Of a stretch of 64,000 bases of DNA, positions 7,956 through 17,476 are shown one piece after another. The notes below the pieces were generated by a model. The model ran no database searches, was not told the DNA's origin, and saw only the letters and a program-made list of their open reading frames with translations. The first letter of the stretch is position 1. Each line of letters begins with the position of its first letter. Source of the DNA: Nitrobacter sp051535215 (GTDB lineage: Bacteria; Pseudomonadota; Alphaproteobacteria; Rhizobiales; Xanthobacteraceae); contig NZ_JBPPLY010000014.1 in the NCBI RefSeq assembly GCF_051535215.1, positions 1 through 64,000 of the forward strand, in the 5' to 3' direction. A program made the translations under genes and the position numbers.

Positions 7956-7991
7956 GAGGGTCAAATACGGACAGTACCGTAGAGAAGAAAA

Positions 7992-8006
7992 GAACATATT
8001 GCGAAC
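7992..8006. promoter_or_regulatory. SOS box (LexA operator) of recA
   Basis: GAAC at 7992-7995 and GAAC at 8003-8006 are separated by exactly 7 bases, the direct-repeat LexA site of Alphaproteobacteria. A third GAAC follows at 8010-8013. It lies about 92 bases before the recA start, as expected for LexA repression relieved by DNA damage. Confidence 0.82.
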
Positions 8007-8097
8007 TTAGAACAAATAGGGTACATGTGGTTTCACCTCATCATCCACGGCCATTCGTTGTCCCGTCTGCGAATCCCGTTCATAAGGAGCCCGGCCC

Positions 8098-9186
8098 ATG
8101 TCCCAAGCTGCCCTGCGTATCGTCGAAGGATCTTCCATGGATAAGTCGAAGGCCCTATCCGCCGCGCTCTCCCAGATCGAGCGCCAGTTCGGCAAGGGCT
8201 CGGTGATGAAGCTCGGCAAGAACGACAAGTCGATGGACGTCGAGGTGATTTCCTCGGGTTCGCTCGGCCTCGACATCGCGCTCGGCGTCGGCGGCCTGCC
8301 CAAGGGACGCATCGTGGAAGTCTACGGTCCGGAGTCCTCGGGCAAGACCACGCTGGCGCTGCATGCGGTCGCCGAGGCGCAAAAAAAGGGCGGCATCTGC
8401 GCCTTCATCGACGCCGAGCACGCGCTTGACCCGGTCTATGCCCGCAAGTTGGGCGTCAATGTCGACGATCTCCTGATTTCGCAGCCCGATCACGGCGAGC
8501 AGGCGCTGGAAATCGCCGATACGCTGGTGCGCTCCGGCGCGGTGGACGTGCTCATCATCGATTCGGTCGCAGCGCTGGTGCCGCGCGCCGAACTCGAGGG
8601 TGAGATGGGTGACGCGCTGCCCGGCCTGCAGGCGCGGCTGATGAGTCAGGCGCTGCGCAAGCTCACCGCCTCCATCAACAAGTCCAATACCATGGTGATC
8701 TTCATCAACCAGATCCGCATGAAGATCGGGGTGATGTACGGATCGCCGGAAACCACCACGGGCGGCAACGCGCTGAAGTTCTATGCGTCCGTGCGCCTCG
8801 ACATTCGCCGCATCGGCGCGATCAAGGAACGCGACGAGGTCGTCGGCAACCAGACCCGCGTCAAGGTGGTGAAGAACAAGCTCGCGCCGCCCTTCAAGCA
8901 GGTCGAGTTCGACATCATGTACGGTGAAGGCATCTCCAAAATGGGAGAGATCCTCGATCTCGGCGTCAAGGCGGGCATCGTCGAAAAATCCGGCGCCTGG
9001 TTCTCCTATGATAGCCAGCGCATGGGGCAGGGACGCGAGAACGCGAAGGCGTTTTTGCGGTCCAATCCCGACATCACCGCCAAGATCGAAATGGCGATCC
9101 GGCAGAATTCAGGGCTTATCGCCGAGCAGATTCTGGCCGGCAGCCCCGAGCGTGATGATGACGAGGAGGAGCCGGCCGAGGACTGA
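8098..9186 (+). CDS. recA: RecA recombinase
   Basis: A 362-residue RecA, the ATP-dependent strand-exchange protein that also triggers LexA self-cleavage in the SOS response. Walker A GPESSGKT is at residues 77-84. Other signatures are IDAEHALDP, the Walker B strand VDVLIIDSVAALVP, the L2 loop region and TTTGGNALKFYASVRLDIRR. The acidic tail RDDDEEEPAED is typical. The start at 8098 has AAGGAG eight bases upstream; a second in-frame Met lies at codon 14. An SOS box at 7992-8006 indicates LexA control. The gene stands alone, followed by 555 bases without a gene. Confidence 0.98.
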   Translation: MSQAALRIVEGSSMDKSKALSAALSQIERQFGKGSVMKLGKNDKSMDVEVISSGSLGLDIALGVGGLPKGRIVEVYGPESSGKTTLALHAVAEAQKKGGICAFIDAEHALDPVYARKLGVNVDDLLISQPDHGEQALEIADTLVRSGAVDVLIIDSVAALVPRAELEGEMGDALPGLQARLMSQALRKLTASINKSNTMVIFINQIRMKIGVMYGSPETTTGGNALKFYASVRLDIRRIGAIKERDEVVGNQTRVKVVKNKLAPPFKQVEFDIMYGEGISKMGEILDLGVKAGIVEKSGAWFSYDSQRMGQGRENAKAFLRSNPDITAKIEMAIRQNSGLIAEQILAGSPERDDDEEEPAED

Positions 9187-9741
9187 GGTTGGTCGGTTGG
9201 GTATTTCCGGGACGCGGGCTGGTGCAGCCCGGGTACGGTGCGATCCGCAAAGACGGGAATCCTTTGTGGAAGCGTCTCGCGCCTCTCGGAAGCAACGGGC
9301 GCTGTGGATGTTGAGTTGCCGACATCCCCAGCGTCCGTTTTTGTTTTTCATCCCTCGGGAGACATCTTCAGCACGCAACGGCTTTGCTTACGCAACTCCG
9401 TGGTCGAGCGGAAAGCACATGCGAGCGGAGGCGAAACACAAAAGTCGTCATCGCCGCGAAAGCGGAATACCCGGTAATCATATTGGGCTTGAGGTCGACC
9501 GGGCACGCTTTGGTTACGGGACCGCTCGCCGGAGCCTGTCATCGGACCGGCGAAGCCGGCTCCTTCGAGGCGACGTCGCCTCGATTTCAGCCATAGCATT
9601 TCAGCCATGGCGTTTCGAGCGAAGCCTCCGGCCTGGCCCGAGGATAGATGCCGGCTTGCGTCAAGAAAACGCGTCAAAACAAAATCATGAGCCTGGCTTC
9701 TGATTTCGTCAGAAGCCAACTCTTGGATGGCGATGACCTTG
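9187..9741. other. Intergenic region between recA and gcvP
   Basis: No credible gene is seen. The right part (9610-9717) is a copy of a dispersed intergenic repeat. The rest shows no recognisable element. Confidence 0.5.
9610..9717 (+). repeat. Dispersed intergenic repeat, copy A
   Basis: Shares with the other copies the ordered blocks GCGTTTCGAGCGAAGC, CCGAGGAT, AAGAAAACGCGTCAAA and a terminal hairpin GGCTTCTGA/TCAGAAGCC. Related copies are at 35537-35657 (inverted), 46553-46667, 49793-49888 (inverted) and 51808-51900. Confidence 0.75.
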
Positions 9742-12618
9742 TTACTCCGCAGCCTGGGCGTAGTCTTCCAGCGGCGGACATGAGCAGACCAGGTTGCGGT
9801 CGCCGTAGGCATTGTCGACCCGTCCGACCGGTGGCCAGTATTTGTCCGAGCGCGATGTGCCGGCCGGAAAGCAGCCCTGGGCGCGGCTGTAGGGCCGCGA
9901 CCAGTTATCCTCGGCGATGTCGTGCACCGTATGCGGCGCATGGCGCAGTGGCGAGGACTCGACGCTCCAGTGTCCGGCCTCGATCTCGGCGATCTCGTTC
10001 CGGATCGCGATCATGGCGTCACAGAATCGATCGAGCTCTGCTTTTGCCTCCGATTCGGTCGGCTCGATCATCAGCGTTCCCGGCACCGGAAAACTCATGG
10101 TCGGGGCGTGGAAGCCGTAGTCGATCAGCCGTTTGGCGATATCGTCGACGGTCACGCCGGTTTTAGCCTTCAGCGGGCGGGTATCGATGATGCATTCATG
10201 CGCGACGCGGCCCTTCACGTTGCGGTACAGCACCGGAAAGTGCGGATCGAGGCGCTGCGCAATATAGTTGGCGTTGAGGATGGCGACTTCGGTGGCCCGC
10301 GTCAGGCCTTCGCCACCCATCATCAAAATGTAGATGTAGGAGATGGTCAGGATCGAGGCCGAGCCGAACGGCGCGGCCGAGACCGGTCCGACCGCGGACG
10401 GTGTTGCGCCGTCGGTTACGGGATGGCCGGGAAGGAAGGGCGCGAGGTGCGCCTTCACGCCGATCGGGCCCATGCCCGGGCCGCCGCCGCCATGTGGAAT
10501 GCAGAAGGTCTTGTGCAGGTTGAGGTGGCTGACGTCGGCGCCGTAATCGCCGGGCCGCGACAGGCCGACCTGCGCGTTCATGTTGGCGCCATCGAGATAG
10601 ACCTGACCGCCATGGCCGTGCACGATGTCGCAGATGTCGCGGATATGCTCTTCGAACACGCCGTGGGTCGAGGGATAGGTGATCATGATCGCGGCGAGCC
10701 GGTCGGCATGCTGCGCCGCCTTAGCCTTGAGATCGTCGACATCGACGTCGCCCCGCGCATCGCAGGCCACCACCACGACCTCCATCCCCGCCATGTTGGC
10801 GGAGGCCGGATTGGTGCCGTGCGCGGAAGAGGGGATCAGGCACACCGTGCGGTGGCTGTCGCCGCGCGCCGCGTGATAGCCGCGGATCGCCAGAAGCCCG
10901 GCATATTCGCCCTGTGCGCCGGAGTTCGGCTGCAGCGAAATCGCATCATAGCCGGTGATGTCGAGCAGCCATCGTTCGAGTTGTTCGAACAGCGCATAAT
11001 AACCCTCCGCCTGCTCGGGCGGCGCGAACGGATGCAAACTCGCGAATGCAGGCCACGTCAGCGGAATCATTTCCGTGGTGGCGTTGAGCTTCATCGTGCA
11101 GGATCCGAGCGGGATCATCGCGCGATCGAGCGCGAGATCGCGGTCGCTGAGCTTTCGCATGTAGCGCAGCATCTCGGTTTCAGAGCGGTGCGCGTGAAAC
11201 ACCGGATGGGTCAGATAGGATGTCCTGCGCCCGAGCTCGGCAGGCAGCAGGTCGGAGGCGTGGGGTTCGACGTCGGCATAAGACAGCGCGCCGCCGAATG
11301 CGCGCCACACCGCTTCGACGATCTCCGGCGTGGTGAGCTCGTCGAGCGCGATGCCGAGCGTACGGTCGGCGTTGATCCGCAGGTTGATGCCCTGGCTGAG
11401 CGCACGGATGACGATCTCGTCCTGTCGGTCGTCCGCCTTCACGATGAGCGTATCGAAGGTTGCGCCGTTGAGCGGCGCGAAGCCGAGCCGCGTCAGGCCG
11501 GCCGCCAGCGTCGCGGTATGATGATGCACGGTGCGCGCGATCTGCGCCAGCCCTTCGGGACCGTGATAGACCGCGTACATCGACGAGATCACCGCCAGCA
11601 GGACCTGCGCGGTGCAGATGTTGGAGGTGGCTTTCTCCCGGCGGATGTGCTGTTCGCGGGTCTGCAGAGCGAGTCGATAGGCCGGCGCTCCGCGGGAATC
11701 CACGGAGAGGCCGACGATGCGGCCGGGCAGCAATCGCTTCAGCGCGTCGCGCACCGCCATGTAGGCCGCGTGCGGCCCGCCATAGCCCATCGGCACGCCG
11801 AAGCGTTGCGCCGATCCGACTGCGATGTCGGCGCCCAGTTCGCCGGGCGAGGCCAGCAGCGTCAGCGCCAGCAAGTCGGCCGCGATCACGGCGAGACCGC
11901 CCTTGGCCTTGATCGCGGCGATAGCCGGACGCAGGTCGCGCACCACGCCCGATGTGCCGGGATATTGCAGCACCGCGCCGAACACGTCCGCTTTGTCGAG
12001 ATCGTGCAGCGGATCGCCAGTGACGAGCGTCCAGCCGAGAGGTTCCGCGCGGGTCCGCAGCACCGCGAGCGTCTGCGGATGCACCTCGTGATCGACGAAG
12101 AACGCTTTCGTTTTCACCGTTGATGCGCGCTCGGCCAGCGCCATTGCTTCCGCCACCGCGGTCGCCTCATCGAGAAGCGAGGCGTTGGCGACGTCGAGCC
12201 CGGTGAGGTCGCAGATCATGGTCTGGAAGTTGAACAGCGCTTCCAGCCGGCCCTGGCTGATTTCCGCCTGATAAGGCGTGTACGCCGTATACCACGCCGG
12301 ATTTTCCAGGATATTGCGCTGGATCACCGTCGGCAGGATCGTGCCGGAATAACCTTGCCCGATCAGCGAAGTGAAGGCCTGGTTGCCTGCGGCGAGCTCC
12401 CGCATGTGCGCCAGCACTTCGATTTCGCTCAGGCCCTCGCTCAAGCCTTCGCCGAGATCGAGCGGAGTGCTCTGCCGGATCGCGGGAGGCAGCGCCTCGT
12501 CGATCAGCGCCGCGAGGCTCTTCGCGCCGACTGTGCCCAGCATCGCGTCGATGTCGCGCGGCGAGGGGCCAATGTGGCGGCGCGCGAAAGTGGTAGCGGG
12601 CTCTTCACGGACGGTCAT
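9742..12618 (-). CDS. gcvP: Glycine dehydrogenase (decarboxylating), P protein
   Basis: A 958-residue single-chain P protein of the glycine cleavage system, which decarboxylates glycine with pyridoxal phosphate and passes the aminomethyl group to lipoyl-GcvH. The N-terminal half begins FARRHIGPSPRDIDAMLG; the C-terminal catalytic half contains the PLP lysine region LNLHKTFCIPHGGGGPG. I placed the start at 12618, with GAGGAG a few bases upstream; a start at 12645 would add 9 residues without such a site. It is the third gene of gcvT-gcvH-gcvP, 57 bases after gcvH, all under the glycine riboswitch ahead of gcvT. Confidence 0.96.
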   Translation of the reverse strand: MTVREEPATTFARRHIGPSPRDIDAMLGTVGAKSLAALIDEALPPAIRQSTPLDLGEGLSEGLSEIEVLAHMRELAAGNQAFTSLIGQGYSGTILPTVIQRNILENPAWYTAYTPYQAEISQGRLEALFNFQTMICDLTGLDVANASLLDEATAVAEAMALAERASTVKTKAFFVDHEVHPQTLAVLRTRAEPLGWTLVTGDPLHDLDKADVFGAVLQYPGTSGVVRDLRPAIAAIKAKGGLAVIAADLLALTLLASPGELGADIAVGSAQRFGVPMGYGGPHAAYMAVRDALKRLLPGRIVGLSVDSRGAPAYRLALQTREQHIRREKATSNICTAQVLLAVISSMYAVYHGPEGLAQIARTVHHHTATLAAGLTRLGFAPLNGATFDTLIVKADDRQDEIVIRALSQGINLRINADRTLGIALDELTTPEIVEAVWRAFGGALSYADVEPHASDLLPAELGRRTSYLTHPVFHAHRSETEMLRYMRKLSDRDLALDRAMIPLGSCTMKLNATTEMIPLTWPAFASLHPFAPPEQAEGYYALFEQLERWLLDITGYDAISLQPNSGAQGEYAGLLAIRGYHAARGDSHRTVCLIPSSAHGTNPASANMAGMEVVVVACDARGDVDVDDLKAKAAQHADRLAAIMITYPSTHGVFEEHIRDICDIVHGHGGQVYLDGANMNAQVGLSRPGDYGADVSHLNLHKTFCIPHGGGGPGMGPIGVKAHLAPFLPGHPVTDGATPSAVGPVSAAPFGSASILTISYIYILMMGGEGLTRATEVAILNANYIAQRLDPHFPVLYRNVKGRVAHECIIDTRPLKAKTGVTVDDIAKRLIDYGFHAPTMSFPVPGTLMIEPTESEAKAELDRFCDAMIAIRNEIAEIEAGHWSVESSPLRHAPHTVHDIAEDNWSRPYSRAQGCFPAGTSRSDKYWPPVGRVDNAYGDRNLVCSCPPLEDYAQAAE

Positions 12619-12675
12619 CGAAATGCTCCTCGATGCAAATTGCAAATATTGAATAGCCGGGCTTGACGAAAAGGT

Positions 12676-13041
12676 TCACGCCGTATGCGCCTTGTAGGCG
12701 TCCTCATTCATCAGGCCCTTGAGCTCGCTCTTGTCGGCGATTCTGAGCTTGAAAATCCACGCCTTGCCGCCGGCATCGGAATTGATCAGCGCCGGCTCCG
12801 CGCTGAGTGTGTCGTTGACTTCGAGAACTTCACCCGTGATCGGCGCGTAAACATCCGAGGCCGCCTTGACCGATTCCACGACCGCCGCGGGTTCGGCCTT
12901 CTTCAACTGGCGTCCGACTTTCGGCAGTTCGATGAACACGACGTCGCCAAGCTGCGACTGCGCATGATCGGTGATGCCGACGGTCGCGGTGTCGCCATCG
13001 ATACGGAGCCATTCGTGGTCGGCAGTATACAAAACGGTCAT
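12676..13041 (-). CDS. gcvH: Glycine cleavage system H protein
   Basis: A 121-residue lipoyl carrier that shuttles the aminomethyl group between P, T and L proteins. The lipoylated lysine is Lys59 in VVESVKAASDVYAP, the invariant context. The N-terminus LYTADHEWLRIDGDTATVGIT is typical, and the length matches the family. It starts 9 bases after the gcvT stop and is translated from the gcvT-led operon. No lipoyl ligase or lipoyl synthase is present in the window. Confidence 0.97.
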   Translation of the reverse strand: MTVLYTADHEWLRIDGDTATVGITDHAQSQLGDVVFIELPKVGRQLKKAEPAAVVESVKAASDVYAPITGEVLEVNDTLSAEPALINSDAGGKAWIFKLRIADKSELKGLMNEDAYKAHTA

Positions 13042-13050
13042 GACAAATCC

Positions 13051-14214
13051 TCAACGCTTGTAATTATGTGGAACGAAAGGCATCGCGGACACCCGCAGCG
13101 GTAGCCGCTGTCCGCGTACGTCAGCAAAGACCAGACCGCCGACTGCGGCGTGCGAGGTCGGCAGATAACCCATCGCCACCGGCGCGTTCAGGCTCGGTCC
13201 GAAACCGCCCGATGTCACGGCGCCGATCGGGTCGGCGGAATTCGCGTCGGCAAACAGTCGTGCGCCTTCGCGCACCGGCGTGCGGCCTTCCGGCAGAAGT
13301 CCGATGCGGCGGCGGGCGGCGCCCTGCTCGAATTGGGAAAGGATCACGTCGGCTCCGGGAAAGCCGCCCGCGCGCGCTCCGCCGCTGCGACGGCTTTTCT
13401 GCACCGACCATTCCAGCGCGGCTTCGACCGGCGTCGTCGTGGTGTCGATGTCATGGCCGTAAAGGCAGAGCCCGGCCTCGAGCCGCAGGCTGTCGCGGGC
13501 GCCGAGGCCGATCGGCATCACGTCCGGATCATCGAGCAATGCCGTTGCCACCGCTTCGGCCTGCGCTGCGGAAATCGAGATCTCGAAGCCGTCTTCGCCG
13601 GTATAGCCGGAACGCGAGATGAAGCAGTCGGCGGTGCCGCCGGCTATTCTGATCGGATGCGGCCCGGCTTCCATGAAGCGCATCGCGGGCGCCTCAGGGC
13701 AAAGCTTCGCCAGCACGGCCGCCGCTTTCGGGCCCTGCAGCGCGACCAGCGCACGGTCGGACAGCACGTCGATGGAGCAGGCGTCGGCAAGTTGCTCGCG
13801 CAGATGCGTCTCGTCGGCAGCCTTGCACGCGCCGTTGACCACCAGGAACAGGTGGTCGCCGAAATTGGCCACCATCAGGTCGTCCAGCAGTCCGCCGGCT
13901 GCATTGGTGAATTGGGCATAACGCTGCCGTCCCGGCGCGACCGCCACGATGTCCTGCGGCACCAGGCGTTCCAGCGCGAGCGCGGCATCCTCGACTTTTC
14001 CGGATTTTGGCCGCAGTGCGACCTGGCCCATATGCGAGACGTCGAACAGGCCGGCGGCGGCGCGGGTGTGGAGATGTTCCTTCAGCACGCCGGCAGCGTA
14101 CTGCACCGGCATGTCATAGCCCGCGAACGGCACCATCTTCCCGCCGCGCGCCAGATGCAGGGCGTGCAGGGGGGTTCTTTGCAGGGTCGGCGCTTCGGAG
14201 ACGTGCGTCGCCAT
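13051..14214 (-). CDS. gcvT: Aminomethyltransferase, glycine cleavage T protein
   Basis: A 387-residue T protein that transfers the methylene group from aminomethyl-lipoyl GcvH to tetrahydrofolate and releases ammonia. Diagnostic stretches are LHLARGGKMVPFAGYDMPVQY near the start, DVSHMGQV, and SRSGYTGEDGFEI with the folate-site Asp. It is first in the gcvTHP operon. A tandem glycine riboswitch lies just upstream, ending about 45 bases before the ATG at 14214, so glycine probably turns the operon on. Confidence 0.96.
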   Translation of the reverse strand: MATHVSEAPTLQRTPLHALHLARGGKMVPFAGYDMPVQYAAGVLKEHLHTRAAAGLFDVSHMGQVALRPKSGKVEDAALALERLVPQDIVAVAPGRQRYAQFTNAAGGLLDDLMVANFGDHLFLVVNGACKAADETHLREQLADACSIDVLSDRALVALQGPKAAAVLAKLCPEAPAMRFMEAGPHPIRIAGGTADCFISRSGYTGEDGFEISISAAQAEAVATALLDDPDVMPIGLGARDSLRLEAGLCLYGHDIDTTTTPVEAALEWSVQKSRRSGGARAGGFPGADVILSQFEQGAARRRIGLLPEGRTPVREGARLFADANSADPIGAVTSGGFGPSLNAPVAMGYLPTSHAAVGGLVFADVRGQRLPLRVSAMPFVPHNYKR

Positions 14215-14261
14215 CAGGGGTCCTTGCGGTTGAAAGGGACGATTCCCTGAAAACCCGTAAA

Positions 14262-14446
14262 AACCCCATCTGTCGCTGTGCCTGAGAGTATTATCCCGTC
14301 GGCGGACCCTGACCGCACACGGTCGAGGGTCTCTTTCCAGATGTTAACGAGTCGCGCGGTCCGTTTGCCTGAGAGTTTCCGGGGCGGTTGCTCCTTCGGC
14401 GCCGGCCTGCTTCCATTCCAGGAAGCGGCCGATCTCTCCCGGCGCG
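14262..14446 (-). promoter_or_regulatory. Tandem glycine riboswitch of the gcvTHP operon
   Basis: Read on the minus strand there are two consecutive aptamer-like units. The first has GGGAGAGA (about 14436-14443), then CCGAAGGAGCAA and ACTCTCAGGCAAA. The second has GGAAAGAGACC, then CCGACGGG and ACTCTCAGGCACAGCG. These are the conserved core elements of glycine-I/II aptamers. Location before gcvT fits the usual on-switch for glycine catabolism. Exact boundaries are approximate. Confidence 0.88.
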
Positions 14447-14456
14447 ACTTCAAAAC

Positions 14457-14484
14457 AGATAGGACGAAAACACGCCTTCAACAA
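14457..14484 (-). promoter_or_regulatory. Candidate promoter of gcvTHP
   Basis: On the minus strand TTGTTG, 16 bases, then CTATCT resembles the alphaproteobacterial housekeeping promoter and lies about 10 bases upstream of the riboswitch. A nearby TTGACA has poor spacing to this -10. Confidence 0.4.
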
Positions 14485-14708
14485 GACTGTCAACGCGGAT
14501 GCAGCATTTTCAACGGATGTTATATTTAATGCGGCCAAGTCACTGATCCTCCTGCACACTTTCTGGACAGCCCGGCCACCCCCGTCTAAAAGCGGTCGCT
14601 GGACAAGATGCGACTGCTAATTCGCGCCTATTCTGCTTGCAAAGCCGGTATTGCCTTTGCGGAATATGCGCTCAGGGCCGCGAGCCCTTAAATTTGCGAT
14701 GGAACACA

Positions 14709-17384
14709 ATGAGCGGCGTTAACGACATCAGGTCGGCGTTTCTGAATTACTTCGCGGCCAACGGCCACGAGATCGTGCCCTCGTCGCCGCTGGTTCCGCG
14801 CAACGATCCCACATTGATGTTCACCAATGCGGGCATGGTGCAGTTCAAGAACGTTTTCACCGGCGTCGAGAAGCGGCCTTATCATCGCGCGACCACCTCG
14901 CAGAAATGCGTCCGCGCCGGCGGCAAGCACAACGACCTCGACAATGTCGGCTACACCGCGCGCCACCACACCTTCTTCGAGATGCTCGGCAACTTCTCGT
15001 TCGGCGATTATTTCAAGGATCGCGCCATCGAACTGGCATGGAAGCTGGTAACCGAGGAGTTCGGCCTGCCGAAGGACCGGCTGACCGCCACCGTCTATAT
15101 CGACGACGACGAGGCGTTCGGTCTTTGGAAAAAGATCGCGGGTTTGCCGGACTCGCGCATCATCCGCATCAGTGGCGCGGATAATTTCTGGCAGATGGGC
15201 GATACCGGTCCGTGCGGTCCGTGTTCGGAGATCTTCTACGATCACGGCGACAAGATTCCCGGAGGGCCTCCGGGATCGCCGGACGAGGACGGCGACCGCT
15301 TCGTCGAAATCTGGAACCTCGTGTTCATGCAATACGAGAAGCTGCCGGACGGCAGCCGTCTCGATCTGCCCAAGCCCTCGATCGACACCGGCGCGGGGCT
15401 CGAACGCGTCGCCGCCGTGCTTCAGGGCAAGCACGACAATTACGACATCGACCTGTTCGTTGCGCTGATCCGCGCTGCGGCCGATCTCACCGGCACGGAC
15501 CCGCACGGTCCGATGAAGGCGTCGCTGCGCGTGATCGCCGATCACCTGCGCGCATCGTCGTTCCTGATCGCCGATGGCGTGCTGCCGTCGAACGAGGGGC
15601 GCGGCTATGTGCTGCGCCGGATCATGCGGCGCGCGATGCGCCACGCGCAACTGCTCGGGGCGAGGGAGCCGTTGATGTGGCGCCTGGTCGGGGTACTGGT
15701 GCGCGAGATGGGCGAGGCCTATCCCGAATTGCAGCGCGCGCGGGCCCTGATCGAGGAAACGTTGCGGCTGGAGGAGACGCGCTTCCGCAAGACGCTGGAG
15801 CGCGGGCTCTCCATTCTGGATGAGAAAAGCGCGTCGCTGAAGAAGGGCGACATGTTCGACGGCGAGACCGCGTTCACGCTGTACGATACCTACGGCTTCC
15901 CGCTCGACCTGACGCAGGACGCGCTGAAATCACGCGGCATCGGCGTCGATCTGGCGTCGTTCACCGATGCGATGGAGCGGCAGAAGGCCAAGGCGCGGGC
16001 GTCGTGGTCGGGCTCGGGCGAGGCGGCGACCGAGGCGATCTGGTTCCCATTGCGCGAAAGATTCGGCGCCACCGAATTTCTCGGCTACGAGACCGAAACC
16101 GCAGAAGGCGTGATCGCTGCGCTGGTGAAGGACGGCAGGGAAATCGACAGCCTCAAGGCCGGCGAGAGCGGTGCGATCGTTCTGAATCAGACGCCGTTCT
16201 ACGGCGAGTCCGGCGGCCAGGTCGGCGACACCGGCATTCTGACCGGCGAGGGCGTTCGCGTCCGCATCACGGACACGCAGAAAAAAGCGGGCGATCTGTT
16301 CGTGCATCTCGGCGCCGTCGAGCAGGGCACGCTCACGCCAGGCATGGCGCTGACGCTGGAGGTCGATCACGCACGGCGCTCCGCGATCCGCGCCAACCAT
16401 TCCGCGACCCATCTGCTGCACGAGGCGCTGCGTCAGGTGCTCGGCGATCACATCGCGCAGCGTGGCTCGCTGGTCGCGCCCGAGCGGCTGCGCTTCGACT
16501 TCGCCCACAACAAGCCGATCAGCGCGGATGAACTGCGCCGCATCGAGGACATCGCCAACGACGTCGTGCTGGAAAACGGCGAGGTGACGACGCGGCTGAT
16601 GGCGGTGGATGACGCCCGCGAGGCGGGCGCGCGGGCGCTGTTCGGCGAGAAGTATGGCGACGAGGTGCGTGTGGTGTCCATGGGCGGCACGGGACGGCAG
16701 GGCGCGGCGAGCAATGCGCTCGGCTGGTCGGTCGAGCTTTGCGGCGGCACCCATGTGAAACGCACCGGCGATATCGGCCTGATCTCGGTGATCGGCGAAA
16801 GCGCGGTGGCGTCGGGCGTGCGCCGCATCGAGGCGCTGACCGGGCATCATGCGCGCCGCCATGCCAACGACGCCATCCAGCTTGCGAAAACCGCCGCCGG
16901 CGAGTTGCGCACCACGCTCGACGACATGCCGGCGCGGATCGCCTCGCTGATGGAAGAGCGCAAGAAGCTCGAGCGCGAACTGTCCGAGGCGCGCAAGAAA
17001 ATCGCCATGGGCGCCGGGACTGCGAGCGCGTCGTCCGGCACGGCGGGCGTGCGAGACGTCGGCGGCATCAAGCTGATGGCGCGTTCGGTCGAAGGCATCG
17101 AGATCAAGGATCTCAAGAACCTCGCTGATCAGGGCAAGAAGCAGATCGGCTCGGGCGTCGTTGCGTTGGTCGCGACCAGCGACGACGGCAAGGCGAGCGT
17201 CGTGGTCGGCGTGACGCCCGATCTGGTGACGCGGTTCTCGGCGGTCGATCTTGTCCGCAAGGCGTCCGAAGTGCTCGGCGGCAAGGGCGGCGGCGGCAAA
17301 CCTGATATGGCGCAGGCTGGCGGTCCCGACGGCGCCAAGGCGGGCGCGGCGCTCGACGCCATCGCCGCTGCAATGGGTGGGTAA
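14709..17384 (+). CDS. alaS: Alanyl-tRNA synthetase
   Basis: An 891-residue class II synthetase that charges tRNA-Ala and edits mischarged Ser/Gly. The start MSGVNDIRSAFLNYFAANGH is canonical; an in-frame extension from 14637 adds unlikely residues. Motif regions DPTLMFTNAGMVQFKNVF and GNFSFGDYFK are in the aminoacylation domain. The editing domain has the zinc-type residues in NHSATHLLHEALR and ELCGGTHV, followed by a coiled-coil stretch (LMEERKKLERELSEARKK) and the C-Ala domain with a Gly-rich tail (GGKGGGGKPD). Length is normal. Confidence 0.98.
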   Translation: MSGVNDIRSAFLNYFAANGHEIVPSSPLVPRNDPTLMFTNAGMVQFKNVFTGVEKRPYHRATTSQKCVRAGGKHNDLDNVGYTARHHTFFEMLGNFSFGDYFKDRAIELAWKLVTEEFGLPKDRLTATVYIDDDEAFGLWKKIAGLPDSRIIRISGADNFWQMGDTGPCGPCSEIFYDHGDKIPGGPPGSPDEDGDRFVEIWNLVFMQYEKLPDGSRLDLPKPSIDTGAGLERVAAVLQGKHDNYDIDLFVALIRAAADLTGTDPHGPMKASLRVIADHLRASSFLIADGVLPSNEGRGYVLRRIMRRAMRHAQLLGAREPLMWRLVGVLVREMGEAYPELQRARALIEETLRLEETRFRKTLERGLSILDEKSASLKKGDMFDGETAFTLYDTYGFPLDLTQDALKSRGIGVDLASFTDAMERQKAKARASWSGSGEAATEAIWFPLRERFGATEFLGYETETAEGVIAALVKDGREIDSLKAGESGAIVLNQTPFYGESGGQVGDTGILTGEGVRVRITDTQKKAGDLFVHLGAVEQGTLTPGMALTLEVDHARRSAIRANHSATHLLHEALRQVLGDHIAQRGSLVAPERLRFDFAHNKPISADELRRIEDIANDVVLENGEVTTRLMAVDDAREAGARALFGEKYGDEVRVVSMGGTGRQGAASNALGWSVELCGGTHVKRTGDIGLISVIGESAVASGVRRIEALTGHHARRHANDAIQLAKTAAGELRTTLDDMPARIASLMEERKKLERELSEARKKIAMGAGTASASSGTAGVRDVGGIKLMARSVEGIEIKDLKNLADQGKKQIGSGVVALVATSDDGKASVVVGVTPDLVTRFSAVDLVRKASEVLGGKGGGGKPDMAQAGGPDGAKAGAALDAIAAAMGG

Positions 17385-17476
17385 TTCGGTTCCGATCCAG
17401 AGGCGTTCGGATCGGTGCGGCGATGGGTAGCCGATAACCGTGTGGCATCCTGCTCGCATATGCAACAATATGCCCC

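Noticed and set aside
9922..12123. Antisense open frame of more than 700 codons across gcvP
   Set aside because: It lies wholly within gcvP, has low-complexity His/Arg/Ala content and no family resemblance.
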